A DNA stretch of 64,000 bases, taken from NCBI RefSeq assembly GCF_014844075.1, contig NZ_CP062165.1, positions 1,984,001-2,048,000 on the forward strand, given 5' to 3'. Both the position numbers and the translations under genes were made by a program. Below, piece by piece: positions 56,382-64,000 of this stretch; within the stretch, counting starts at the first letter, position 1; the number at the start of each line of letters is the position of its first letter. The stretch is from Paenibacillus sp. JNUCC-31 (GTDB lineage: Bacteria > Bacillota > Bacilli > Paenibacillales > Paenibacillaceae). The notes beneath the pieces were generated by a model. It was not told the origin of the DNA. It saw only the letters and a program-made list of their open reading frames with translations, and ran no database searches.

Positions 56382-57755
56382 TTATTCTTCAGAGCGTGGC
56401 TCTTTGCCTTTGCTCCATTTGGGAGCGCCCTTGTTCTTGCGATCCTGGTCCCGTTCCGTTCTGCCTGCATTGCCAGCTGGCTTGCCGCCCGCCGGGCGTT
56501 GATTCGAAACAGCGGCTCTGGCGCCGCCATTGCGGCTGGCCTGACCAGGTTTACGATCCCGGGACTGCCCTGGTTTTCTGGAGAAAGAATGCCCTTCAGG
56601 CCGCGTATCCGGACGCGGATCAGCCTCCAGCACTTTACCCCCGAACAATACACGTTCCGGCAATTCGATTCCAAGCTCCCGCGCAAACTTGCGCATAATG
56701 AAAATTTGCGTTTCATCCACAATCGACAACACGATACCGCTGCGACCCATGCGACCTGTTCTGCCTGCGCGGTGGACATAGTGTTCCGAATCAAATGCAG
56801 GGTCATAGTTAATAACCATCGGCAAACCTTCAATATCCAGTCCTCTGGCTGCAACCTCGCTCGCGATCAACAGTTGCAGTTTGCCATTGCGGAAAGCGGA
56901 TAGCACATTGCTGCGGGTCACCTTGTCAGCATCTCCATACAGCGCAGCTGCGGAGAAGCCAAGATGATTCATTTTCGCTTCAACCTCGCCAATATCCTCG
57001 GTAGCATTCACAAAGACAATGGCGCGATCGGGGTTATACTGTCTGACCAGACGACGCAGCATATCGATTTTGTTACGGTTTTCTTCCACAAAATAAAAAT
57101 GCTCAAGTCCCGCCGCGGTTGCCCGGTCGGGTTCAATTCCGATCTGTACCGGCTCTTTCATCTCCCGCTTCGCGAGTCCAGCGGTATGTTCATCAATTGT
57201 GGCCGACAGGAAAATCAGCTGACGGTCGCGCAGCGCACTGCGCAATACAAAGTCCACATCGCTCACACCGCCGAGTTGGAACACCTGGTCTGCTTCATCA
57301 ATAACGATCGTGGAGACGTTATGCATTTTCAACTTTTTCAGCGTGATCAATTCCTTCAGTCGCCCTGGCGTTCCCACAACCAGTTCCGGATGTTCACGAA
57401 GTTTCTCGACCTGACGTTTTACCGCTGCGCCGCCAATTAGACCAAGCACACCGATTTTCCGTTCTTCTCCATACCGTTGTGCCTCACGTACAATCTGCAT
57501 TGCCAGCTCTTGTGTAGGCGCTATGATGAGCTTCTGTGTCCCTTTCACGTCACTCTTGATCGATTGCAGCAGTGGCAGCAAATAGGCGAGTGTCTTGCCT
57601 GTTCCCGTCTGAGATTTTGAAACCACGTCGCGGCCTTCCAAAATAACCGGGATCGTCTGTGCCTGTACCGGTGAAGGTTCGTTGATGCCATGTTTGGCGA
57701 GTAAAGCCTCAAGATCCTGTTCTACGCCAATTGAAGCAAATGTTTGATTCGTCAT
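56382..57755 (-). CDS. DEAD-box ATP-dependent RNA helicase
   Basis: 457 residues. Q motif (FASIGVEQDLEALL), motif I SQTGTGKT, Ia PTQELAMQ, GTPGRLKE, II VIDEADQVF, III SAT, and VI HRAGRTGRMGRSG are all present. The last ~75 residues are basic and Gly/Arg/Lys-rich (SRKPGQSRDRKPGQ) and probably bind RNA. Start ATG 57755 has AAAGGATGG upstream; the earlier ATG at 57803 overlaps the palindromic element. Likely a CshA/B-like cold or ribosome-assembly helicase. Confidence 0.92.
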   Translation of the reverse strand: MTNQTFASIGVEQDLEALLAKHGINEPSPVQAQTIPVILEGRDVVSKSQTGTGKTLAYLLPLLQSIKSDVKGTQKLIIAPTQELAMQIVREAQRYGEERKIGVLGLIGGAAVKRQVEKLREHPELVVGTPGRLKELITLKKLKMHNVSTIVIDEADQVFQLGGVSDVDFVLRSALRDRQLIFLSATIDEHTAGLAKREMKEPVQIGIEPDRATAAGLEHFYFVEENRNKIDMLRRLVRQYNPDRAIVFVNATEDIGEVEAKMNHLGFSAAALYGDADKVTRSNVLSAFRNGKLQLLIASEVAARGLDIEGLPMVINYDPAFDSEHYVHRAGRTGRMGRSGIVLSIVDETQIFIMRKFARELGIELPERVLFGGKVLEADPRPDTRPEGHSFSRKPGQSRDRKPGQASRNGGARAAVSNQRPAGGKPAGNAGRTERDQDRKNKGAPKWSKGKEPRSEE

Positions 57756-57790
57756 GTATGTCCATCCTTTAAATTTATTCGTTATGACGC

Positions 57791-58013
57791 TATATACATT
57801 CAACTAATAAATATTTACACTAACACTCCGATGACAGAACAACCTTCCGATCGCTGTTATCCCCAGATTTTTTTGACTCATTTTTGAAAATGGGAAATTC
57901 GGGGATAGCGTATGCTTCCGATGCAGCTTTCTTTCAGAAAGCTTTTAGCTTCGCTTCTTCAGGTTATTTCTGTCCTCTCCGTTATCGTGTAAATGTTTAG
58001 TTAAACATATATA
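57791..58013 (+). repeat. Palindromic MITE-like element, copy G (long form)
   Basis: About 223 bp, bounded by TATATA on both sides, with arms CAACTAATAAATATTTACAC and GTGTAAATGTTTAGTTAAAC. It carries the core CAGAACAACCTTCCGATCGC and the inner GCTTTCTTTCAGAAAGC palindrome. It lies just upstream of the helicase gene. Confidence 0.85.
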
Positions 58014-58120
58014 GCTCTGCTTGTACTGATAAAATCGAAGCCTGTCATCACATTACCTTTCATTATATGCGAAAAAAGCCTGTGGACCAAATCTTATTCA
58101 GGAAACGTCTTTTCGCACGC

Positions 58121-58156
58121 AAAAAAAAGAAAAGCCCCTCGGCGGAGCCTTTCTTT
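58121..58156 (-). terminator. Terminator after the SDR gene
   Basis: The AAAAGCCCCTC/GAGCCTTTCTTT stem (imperfect) is followed on the minus strand by a run of T. Confidence 0.75.
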
Positions 58157-58186
58157 CATCCGGTATATGATGCCCATTGTTGCATC

Positions 58187-58960
58187 TTACTTCTGATTCA
58201 TTACACCGTGCGACAACTTGTCAGCGAGACGCGGAAATAGTTGATACAGCCACACTCCAGCCGAAGCCAGTCTGGGCAGATTCACTTCTTCCTTGCGCTT
58301 CTTCATCGCCCGGATCATATGCCCCGCCACCTCTTCCGGCTTCAGCATCATCCAGCGTACATTATTCACATAGTTGCCAGAGGGATCCGCCCGATGAAAA
58401 AACGGCGTATCGATGGGTCCGGGGTTAATGGTCGTTACCGTGACTCCGGTCTTGCGCAGCTCCTGGCGCAGGGCATTGCTGAAACCTAATACGGCATGTT
58501 TGGTCGCCGTGTATGAAGCGGATTTGGCAGTTCCGATTTTGCCAGCCATGGAAGCCACGTTTACGATTTGTCCCCTGCCACGTTCCAACATCTGTGGCAA
58601 CACAGCCTTCGTGCAGCGAACAACACCCATGTAATTGACGTCCATCATCTCATCGAATTCCTGCACAGACATATCCGTCATGGTCGCAAACTTGCCGTAG
58701 CCCGCATTATTCAGCAGAATATCGATTCGTCCGTACTTTTGCAACATCGCATTCATGGCTGCCTGAACCTGCTCGTCATTCGTGACATCCAACGTAAGCA
58801 GTTCATGCTGCCCTTTCAGCGAGGCACCAATCTCTTCCAGCTTGTCCCGCGAACGGGCAGCGAGAATCGGAATGGCTCCTTCTTCGATCAACAGCTGCGC
58901 ACAGAGCGCACCGATGCCGCTCGACGCACCTGTGATAAAAACAATCTGATCTTTCAGCAT
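58187..58960 (-). CDS. Short-chain dehydrogenase/reductase
   Basis: 257-residue classical SDR. The cofactor motif is TGASSGIG (10-17), with NNAG at 84-87 and the catalytic set Ser137, Tyr150, Lys154 (SASYTATKHAV). A basic residue after strand 2 (ARSRDK) suggests NADPH. A C-terminal extension after residue ~210 contains a hydrophobic stretch, as in membrane-associated SDRs. Start ATG 58960 follows GGGAGGAT. Substrate unknown. Confidence 0.88.
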   Translation of the reverse strand: MLKDQIVFITGASSGIGALCAQLLIEEGAIPILAARSRDKLEEIGASLKGQHELLTLDVTNDEQVQAAMNAMLQKYGRIDILLNNAGYGKFATMTDMSVQEFDEMMDVNYMGVVRCTKAVLPQMLERGRGQIVNVASMAGKIGTAKSASYTATKHAVLGFSNALRQELRKTGVTVTTINPGPIDTPFFHRADPSGNYVNNVRWMMLKPEEVAGHMIRAMKKRKEEVNLPRLASAGVWLYQLFPRLADKLSHGVMNQK

Positions 58961-59018
58961 ACCCGATATCCTCCCGTATTGAACACACATATTGCCTCAT
59001 GAGGCACATGGTTCTATT

Positions 59019-59477
59019 CTACGAGATCATCACCTGAATATCCATCTCCCCGATGCCATCCATCAACAAGGGAATGCTTAGTGCCTTCGTTGCACTAAAT
59101 GAAGTCAGATATTCAGAATTCATCACTTGCGGAGGTGTGATATCTACGACAACACCCTGGTTAGACAAAATGGTACTTGCATTACCGCTAATCATGTTAC
59201 CAAGTTCCGAAATAGCACTTTTACTCATCTCATCCATTTCTGTAATGACAAAGCCGCCCATCATGGCAGAAACAATTTTCAATGCAACCGACTCTTGTAT
59301 TCCAAACACGATATTTCCGCTCAGTTGTCCGGTCATTCCGATAACGATCCAGACATGGTCTGCAATGTACTCTACATTTTTCACGCCAAGACTCCCGGTG
59401 GAAGGCGAAACCTGGATGAGCTGTTCGAATACGTTCCGTGCCGATTCCAGGAAAGGATTAATCACTTCCGCTTTCAC
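59019..59477 (-). CDS. cheX: CheX-type chemotaxis phosphatase
   Basis: 152 residues of the CheC/CheX/FliY fold. The phosphatase helix E-x-x-x-N is visible in SAISELGNMISGNASTIL; other landmarks are GNIVFGIQESVALKIVSAMM and the C-terminal DIQVMIS. CheX dephosphorylates CheY-P. No other chemotaxis genes are in the window, so it is a stand-alone gene here. Confidence 0.87.
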   Translation of the reverse strand: MKAEVINPFLESARNVFEQLIQVSPSTGSLGVKNVEYIADHVWIVIGMTGQLSGNIVFGIQESVALKIVSAMMGGFVITEMDEMSKSAISELGNMISGNASTILSNQGVVVDITPPQVMNSEYLTSFSATKALSIPLLMDGIGEMDIQVMIS

Positions 59478-59928
59478 TGTCTAATGTCCCCCTTACACTG
59501 GGTTATTGGTCACACACCAAAAGTCCCATATTCAATAAATTTATTATACTTTATCACGTACAAGAATTCATCAAGAATTCAACAAGATAGGTGTACTATA
59601 ATTTATCGTCATCCACGGAGTAAATGTTTATAGCTGATTCTATCGAAAAAACGGAGCTTTTCGCATCTGCTGCATGAAGAATTCCCATCGAGATGCATGG
59701 CAAAAGGCATTTAGGACTTTTTTACTGTTTTTTCGCATATATTATTTTTTTCAATTTCTCGAAATTAAATTAATTTCTCGGTCTAATGGACCTCCCCAAA
59801 TCTCTAATGTGCCATTCATTGCCCTGTTGTCCTGAATCACCTATAATTTAAGGAACAAAAACAATGACCAGTTACGGGATTCCATACTTTGACTGACAGA
59901 AGACATTTTGCCCGCAAGGAGGCCATAC
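59478..59928. other. Intergenic region between cheX and LysR genes
   Basis: About 450 AT-rich bases without a supported gene. A short hairpin CGAAAA..TTTTCG (59644-59663) and two copies of AATTTCTCG (near 59752 and 59771) are seen. The latter could be part of a LysR operator. Confidence 0.35.
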
Positions 59929-60831
59929 ATGAATATCAGCCAATTGGAGACGCTGATTACGATCTCAAAAACGATGAGTTTCCGCAAAGCGGGAGAACTT
60001 CTGAACCTGACCCAGCCTGCTGTCTCAGCCCAGATCAAAAGTCTGGAGGATGAATTCAGCACTGTGCTGGTAGATCGCAACCAGCCCGTCACTCTCACCG
60101 ATCGTGGACAGGTGTTTCTGGAACATGCCGAACGCATGCTGGACATCGTAGGTGAACTGAAACAAAAGCTTCTGGATCTCGATGAGACCCCTCAAGGGCA
60201 TATCAGACTCGGTACAACCACATCCATTGCCATTCAGATTTTGCCACGGGTCTTGTCCTACTTCCAGGATCAATTCCCTCAGATCAAAACCAGTATCCAG
60301 TCCCTGCCCTCTTCACAGATTTATACCCAGGTCGAGAATGGTCTGGTCGACATTGGAATCGGTTATCTCACAGAGCGCAATCCAAACCTGAATACATCCG
60401 TGTTGTACTACGATACGTTCGAACTTGTGGTCTCCCCTTCCCATCCACTGGCGAAGCAAAAGCATGCTGCGGTGGATGTGCTGCGCAGCACCCCTCTGAT
60501 TTTGCTCTCCCCGGATACAGTGGGACGGCGCTTTACGGAAGGTATTTTCAAGAAACATGACATCGAGCCCAATATCGTCATGGAGTTATCGAGCAGTGAA
60601 GAAGTAAAGCGGATGGTTGAGATCAATCTCGGAGCGGCCGTCATATCCAAACAATCCGTTGCGCATGAGTTGCGGCAAGGCACACTTCGCATGATTCCAC
60701 TCAGTGAACTCGAAGTCAGTCACCCTGTCGGGGTCATTTACAAATCAAGTCGATATCTCAACTCGGCAATGCAGCAATTCCTTAGCGATCTCAAAGGCAT
60801 GCCGGAAACACAGTTCATCAGTTCAGAATGA
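59929..60831 (+). CDS. LysR-family transcriptional regulator
   Basis: 300 residues with N-terminal winged HTH (MNISQLETLITISKTMSFRK, LNLTQPAVSAQIKSLEDEFS) and a type 2 periplasmic-binding-like effector domain (LRLGTT-like strand IRLGTTTSIAIQILPRVLSY, LVDIGIGYLTE). Start ATG 59929 follows AAGGAGG; an upstream ATG (59908) lacks a site. It is 32 bases upstream of the PHP phosphatase gene on the same strand; the two may be co-transcribed. Effector unknown. Confidence 0.9.
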   Translation: MNISQLETLITISKTMSFRKAGELLNLTQPAVSAQIKSLEDEFSTVLVDRNQPVTLTDRGQVFLEHAERMLDIVGELKQKLLDLDETPQGHIRLGTTTSIAIQILPRVLSYFQDQFPQIKTSIQSLPSSQIYTQVENGLVDIGIGYLTERNPNLNTSVLYYDTFELVVSPSHPLAKQKHAAVDVLRSTPLILLSPDTVGRRFTEGIFKKHDIEPNIVMELSSSEEVKRMVEINLGAAVISKQSVAHELRQGTLRMIPLSELEVSHPVGVIYKSSRYLNSAMQQFLSDLKGMPETQFISSE

Positions 60832-60863
60832 TACATGAGCGATAAGAAAGGAAGGATATCCAT

Positions 60864-61673
60864 ATGAAATTCGATCTCCACACACATCATTTCCGCTGTG
60901 GTCATGCAGACGGCAATATTCGGGACTATATCGAAGCAGGGATTGAAGCAGGACTTCAGGCCATTGGTATCTCGGATCATACACCTTACTTTGGCCGTGA
61001 CGAAGAGCAGGCTTTCCCCCGGATTGCGATGGGCAAGTCAGAATTGCATCATTACGTGGAAGAAGTATTGGCTTTGAAGGAACAATATGCGGGTAAAATT
61101 GACGTGCTGCTTGGCATCGAATCCGATTATTTCCCTGTCCATGCCGAATTGTATCGCAGTACACTGGGGCAATATCCTTTTGACTATATTATTGGTTCAG
61201 TTCATCATACGGAAGATGTCAGCATATTCAACAAATCCCGCTGGAATGGATTAAGTGATGCACGTAAGGTTGAAGTGAAAGAGCGTTACTATGCATTGAT
61301 CCGGCAATCAGCCCAAAGCGGCATGTTCCAGATCCTCGGACATATTGATGCGATGAAAGGAAACTACCCTCCCTTCTCCGAGATTATCGCGGATCAAGCC
61401 ATAGATGAAACATTGCAGGTCATTGCAGAATCAAACGTGGCTATCGAAATTAACACTTCGGGCAAAACCAAGCTCAGTGGTGGCTGGTATCCGTCCGATG
61501 CCATCCTGGAGCGTGCACATCATTACGGTGTGAAGGTGACCTTCGGATCGGATGCACACAAACCGCAGCGTGTTGCTGATGAACTGGATGACGTTCGTAC
61601 ACGTCTGCAAGAAATCGGTTTTACGGAATGGGTATATTTCAAACAAAAACAAATGCAGATTGTTCCGTTTTAA
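60864..61673 (+). CDS. hisK: PHP-family histidinol-phosphatase
   Basis: 269-residue PHP-domain phosphatase of the HisK (HisJ-type) family, which hydrolyses histidinol phosphate in histidine synthesis. Metal-binding motifs are DLHTHHFRCGHA at the N-terminus, GISDHTPY, LGIESDYF, GSVHHTED, ILGHIDAMK and FGSDAHKPQRVA. Length is normal for the family. No other his genes are nearby. Start ATG 60864 follows AAGGAAGG. Confidence 0.88.
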   Translation: MKFDLHTHHFRCGHADGNIRDYIEAGIEAGLQAIGISDHTPYFGRDEEQAFPRIAMGKSELHHYVEEVLALKEQYAGKIDVLLGIESDYFPVHAELYRSTLGQYPFDYIIGSVHHTEDVSIFNKSRWNGLSDARKVEVKERYYALIRQSAQSGMFQILGHIDAMKGNYPPFSEIIADQAIDETLQVIAESNVAIEINTSGKTKLSGGWYPSDAILERAHHYGVKVTFGSDAHKPQRVADELDDVRTRLQEIGFTEWVYFKQKQMQIVPF

Positions 61674-61690
61674 ACATAGAGCATCACAAT

Positions 61691-61727
61691 AGCCCTCATG
61701 GCGTAAAAAAACGCTGTGGGGGTTTTG
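61691..61727 (+). terminator. Terminator after hisK
   Basis: CCCTCATGGCGT pairs imperfectly with ACGCTGTGGGGG around an A-rich loop, followed by TTTT. Confidence 0.65.
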
Positions 61728-61752
61728 GTTTGTATCCTAATAAAAAAGATAT

Positions 61753-61973
61753 TATATAAGTTCAACTAAATATTTACACGATAACGGAGAGGACAGAACT
61801 AACTTGAAGAAGCGAAGCTAAATGCTTTCTGAAAGAAAGCTGCATCGGAAGCATACGCTATCCCCGGATTTCCACTTTTCAAAAAGGATTCAATAAAATG
61901 GGGATAACAGCGATCGGAAAGTAGTTCTGTCATCGGAGTGTTGGCGTAGAAATTCCATAGTTAAACTTATATA
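61753..61973 (-). repeat. Palindromic MITE-like element, copy H (long form)
   Basis: About 221 bp bounded by TATATA, with arms CAACTAAATATTTACAC and CCATAGTTAAACTTATATA and core GGGGATAACAGCGATCGGAA. It has the inner palindrome GCTTTCTGAAAGAAAGC. Same orientation as copy A, opposite to the other copies. It lies between convergent hisK and GNAT genes. Confidence 0.85.
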
Positions 61974-61975
61974 GA

Positions 61976-62008
61976 CAAAAAAAATGAACCCGCTAAGCGC
62001 GGGTCCCA
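61976..62008 (-). terminator. Terminator after the GNAT gene
   Basis: ACCCGC-TAAGC-GCGGGT hairpin followed on the minus strand by a run of eight T-rich bases (CATTTTTTTTG context). Confidence 0.75.
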
Positions 62009-62178
62009 ACAGCATAATCTATTTATCAAAAAGGGGGTCATGAGATAAGTTTACCCGCTGTCTGTTAGAGTTCAATTGCAGCTATATTTCAATTGTGTAA
62101 CAAATGAATCACTGAGTTATGAAATGGATTCAAATGATTGAAGTTCGATTCAAATCTCTTCAGATGCTCTATTCTATG

Positions 62179-62811
62179 TTACTCGTGCTTGTCGGATACC
62201 AATGTTTGAAGACGCCTCTCCTGAAGGGAGCCACTAAACTGTTCACGGTCCAGACTATACACCTTAACATCCAACAGGGTATCCGACGTCTCACCATCCT
62301 CATGATTCAAAACAAACGAGGGCAGGGTTCGTTCATGGCACATGCCGCATTTGATAAGTACTCGTTCGGAAGACACGTTTACCTCGTAACAGCGGGCTTC
62401 CACTTTCCGAAGACTGAGCTCGCTAAAACCAAAACGAATCAATCGATGTACCGCTTCAGTCGCAACGCCTTTACCCCAACAGGATCTGTCCAGAATGTAG
62501 CCGATCTGTGCAGTACCATTCTGATCGTTCCAATGCTGGAAAGAAGTAATACCCATAATCTGTTCACTTCCTTTCCAGCAAATGCCGTAATGCAATGAAT
62601 CCAGTTTGGCACTGCTGCTGCGAATCTGATTCAATAGTCGCCGAGCCCGGATTAGTGTTGGCTGACTCCCCCTGTTAACATAACGAATGACCTGCGGATC
62701 TGAAAATAGTTCCGATAACGTGCTGTAATCACTCTGACGTAATGGTCGAAGAACAAGGCGCTCTGTCCATAAAACAGGCAATCCTTGGCCCAGCATTTTT
62801 CGGGTCAGCAT
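62179..62811 (-). CDS. GNAT-family N-acetyltransferase (RimJ/RimL type)
   Basis: 210 residues. The opening TERLVLRPLRQSDYSTLSEL, the acyl-CoA segment AQIGYILDRSCWGKGVATEA and LRKVEARCYEVNVSSERVLIKCGM are typical of RimJ/RimL-like GNATs that acetylate protein or small-molecule amines. It has a separate terminator, so it is monocistronic. Substrate unknown. Confidence 0.87.
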   Translation of the reverse strand: MLTRKMLGQGLPVLWTERLVLRPLRQSDYSTLSELFSDPQVIRYVNRGSQPTLIRARRLLNQIRSSSAKLDSLHYGICWKGSEQIMGITSFQHWNDQNGTAQIGYILDRSCWGKGVATEAVHRLIRFGFSELSLRKVEARCYEVNVSSERVLIKCGMCHERTLPSFVLNHEDGETSDTLLDVKVYSLDREQFSGSLQERRLQTLVSDKHE

Positions 62812-62992
62812 GACAATCGCTCCTTTTGCTTAACGGGTTCTACTCCGGTAAGACAAGCATGCTCTAAGGGTGATCCGGCGTAAATAGAATACATGGATAG
62901 ATACTGAAACATCGATTACACTTGGCAATACCTCGATCTGCTGCTTGAACAGTAGTATGCCAATTCATTACAGAGGTTTATTCCTGAATGGA

Positions 62993-63727
62993 CTATTCCG
63001 TCTGCAAGCCGCGATAGACGCCTGTACGAAGTTCACGGATATAGAAATCGAGTGAAGGCACTTGAGCCTGCTGTGCAGCCTGTACTTCCCGTTCAATATC
63101 ATAAGGTACTCTTACAAATTGAAGATTAAATGGAGTATTCCGGTCAGTGCTGTTTTCCCCTTCAAGAATACAATACGAAGCCTGGGTAAAATCAAGCGGG
63201 TTCCCCACACTACCTGCATTGAACAACATTTTTCCATTCATGAATTGCAAGTATGCATTATGCACATCCCCATAACCCACAACATCCGCCCTACCAAGCT
63301 CAGGTTCATCTGTCGGAGGTTCGAACATCGCTAACCGCTTTTCGATCTCATCCCACGGTTGTACGCGGTGATATACACTTTTTGGGGATGCATGCACCAG
63401 GCGGATGGTACGGCCGCTCAGCTCCAATTGGTGGCTAAAAGGCAGGCTCGCCAAATACGCCACTCGTTCCTTCCCCAGCTGTTTCGCTTGCCAAGTGAAA
63501 TTCTCGTTATCATGATTCGCAGCAACCAGTTCATCCCAGTTTCCCCGGATGACTTGCTCACATGTTTTCCTGACTGAATCAACAACCTGTACAGGGTCAG
63601 GCCCTTTACCAACGAGGTCGCCAAGACAAAAGATTCGCTGTAAGCCGCGACTCCGAATATCGTTCAATACCGCTTCCCAAGCAGTCATGTTGCCATGAAT
63701 ATCGGATACAATCGCAATTCGTTCCAT
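62993..63727 (-). CDS. Metallophosphoesterase family protein
   Basis: 244-residue calcineurin-like phosphoesterase. Metal-site motifs in order: IVSDIHGNMTA (D-x-H), FCLGDLVGKGP (GD), VIRGNWDEL (GNxD), LVHASPK (H) and VVGYGDVHNAYL, where GDVH takes the place of the usual GHTH/GHxH. It belongs to the YfcE/Metallophos_2 group; substrate unknown. Confidence 0.85.
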   Translation of the reverse strand: MERIAIVSDIHGNMTAWEAVLNDIRSRGLQRIFCLGDLVGKGPDPVQVVDSVRKTCEQVIRGNWDELVAANHDNENFTWQAKQLGKERVAYLASLPFSHQLELSGRTIRLVHASPKSVYHRVQPWDEIEKRLAMFEPPTDEPELGRADVVGYGDVHNAYLQFMNGKMLFNAGSVGNPLDFTQASYCILEGENSTDRNTPFNLQFVRVPYDIEREVQAAQQAQVPSLDFYIRELRTGVYRGLQTE

Positions 63728-63766
63728 CTGGCCAACCTCCCTTTATGCTATTTATTCTTTATGTCG

Positions 63767-64000
63767 TTAACCCCTCAGTTCAAAAACAGTCAATTCCGGC
63801 CTGCACAGAAAGCGAATGGGCAGCTGGGTCATGCCAAACCCACGGTTCACATAGACTGGCATATGCCTTTCGCCTGCATAATATAACCCTTGAATATACT
63901 TCCGTGAACCTCTCGGTGTTGTCAATGCCCCGATCCAAGGAAAACGAACCTGGCCGCCATGACTGTGTCCGGACAACTGTAGCCCGAAACCAAAAGGTGC
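63767..64000 (-). CDS. Metallophosphoesterase, YkuE/YaeI-like (partial, N-terminus beyond window)
   Basis: Only the last 77 codons are in the window. The GHxHGG motif in QLSGHSHGGQVRFPWIGAL and the following RKYIQGLYYAG, VYVNRGFGMTQLPIRFLCRPE match the C-terminal part of YkuE/YaeI-type phosphoesterases. These are often membrane-associated and act on lipid phosphates. The reading frame stays open to the right edge. It is next to another phosphoesterase gene on the same strand. Confidence 0.82.
   Translation of the reverse strand, partial: APFGFGLQLSGHSHGGQVRFPWIGALTTPRGSRKYIQGLYYAGERHMPVYVNRGFGMTQLPIRFLCRPELTVFELRG

Overview
The window looks like a chromosomal segment of a Paenibacillus-type, endospore-forming Firmicute. 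I infer this from the strong AGGAGG ribosome-binding sites with frequent GTG/TTG starts, the sigma-A-like promoters, and a gene set typical of the group: EcsAB, a YheC/D-type ATP-grasp spore-coat protein, a YjcZ-type small protein, a thermolysin-family protease and a zinc-free S14 paralogue. No rRNA, tRNA, CRISPR or prophage was seen.

Region 1 (1-1.9 kb): the 5' part of a molybdate-binding lipoprotein gene (modA), divergent from a one-component regulator that fuses an excisionase-type HTH to a molybdate-binding-protein-like domain.

Region 2 (2-20.4 kb): a zinc-starvation island on the minus strand. Four Zur-box-like palindromes (cores close to TCGTAATNATTACGA) lie directly downstream of three sigma-A-type promoters. 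They head (a) a COG0523 GTPase plus a zinc-independent S14; (b) a complete staphylopine-type metallophore cluster in the order cntK-L-M-A-B-C-D-F-E plus a second MFS exporter; and (c) a second, NikABCDE-like importer with two Zur boxes.

Region 3 (20.5-30.2 kb): a minus-strand organosulfur-scavenging cluster: glutaredoxin-like protein, two flavin monooxygenases, FMN reductase, M20 amidohydrolase, LysR regulator and a peptide-type ABC importer without its own ATPases. The content resembles the Bacillus ytm (S-alkylcysteine) operon.

Region 4 (30.4-48.6 kb): a phosphotransferase gene, then a probable spore-surface glycosylation island. It has four GT2 glycosyltransferases, one GT-D-fold glycosyltransferase and a sugar nucleotidyltransferase, several with very basic N-terminal tails. 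Next to them are a secreted M4 protease and a 1771-residue protein built from about 137 decapeptide repeats, followed by a YheC/D-type protein and phosphatidylserine decarboxylase.

Region 5 (49-64 kb): housekeeping and regulatory genes: AraC and MocR regulators, a PNPOx-like flavoprotein, an aminotransferase, a YjcZ-type peptide, EcsBA, a DEAD-box helicase, an SDR, CheX, a LysR regulator, a PHP histidinol-phosphatase, a GNAT and two metallophosphoesterases.

A family of imperfect-palindrome elements (about 190-230 bp, ends TATATA, MITE-like) occurs in five full and three truncated copies. Several lie inside transcribed leaders or junctions of the zinc operons or right next to stop codons. The items most worth a second look are the decapeptide-repeat/glycosyltransferase island, the MITE family inserted in Zur-controlled leaders, the MocR regulator whose PLP-lysine position is glutamine, and the paired Zur-regulated metallophore and NikA-type importers.
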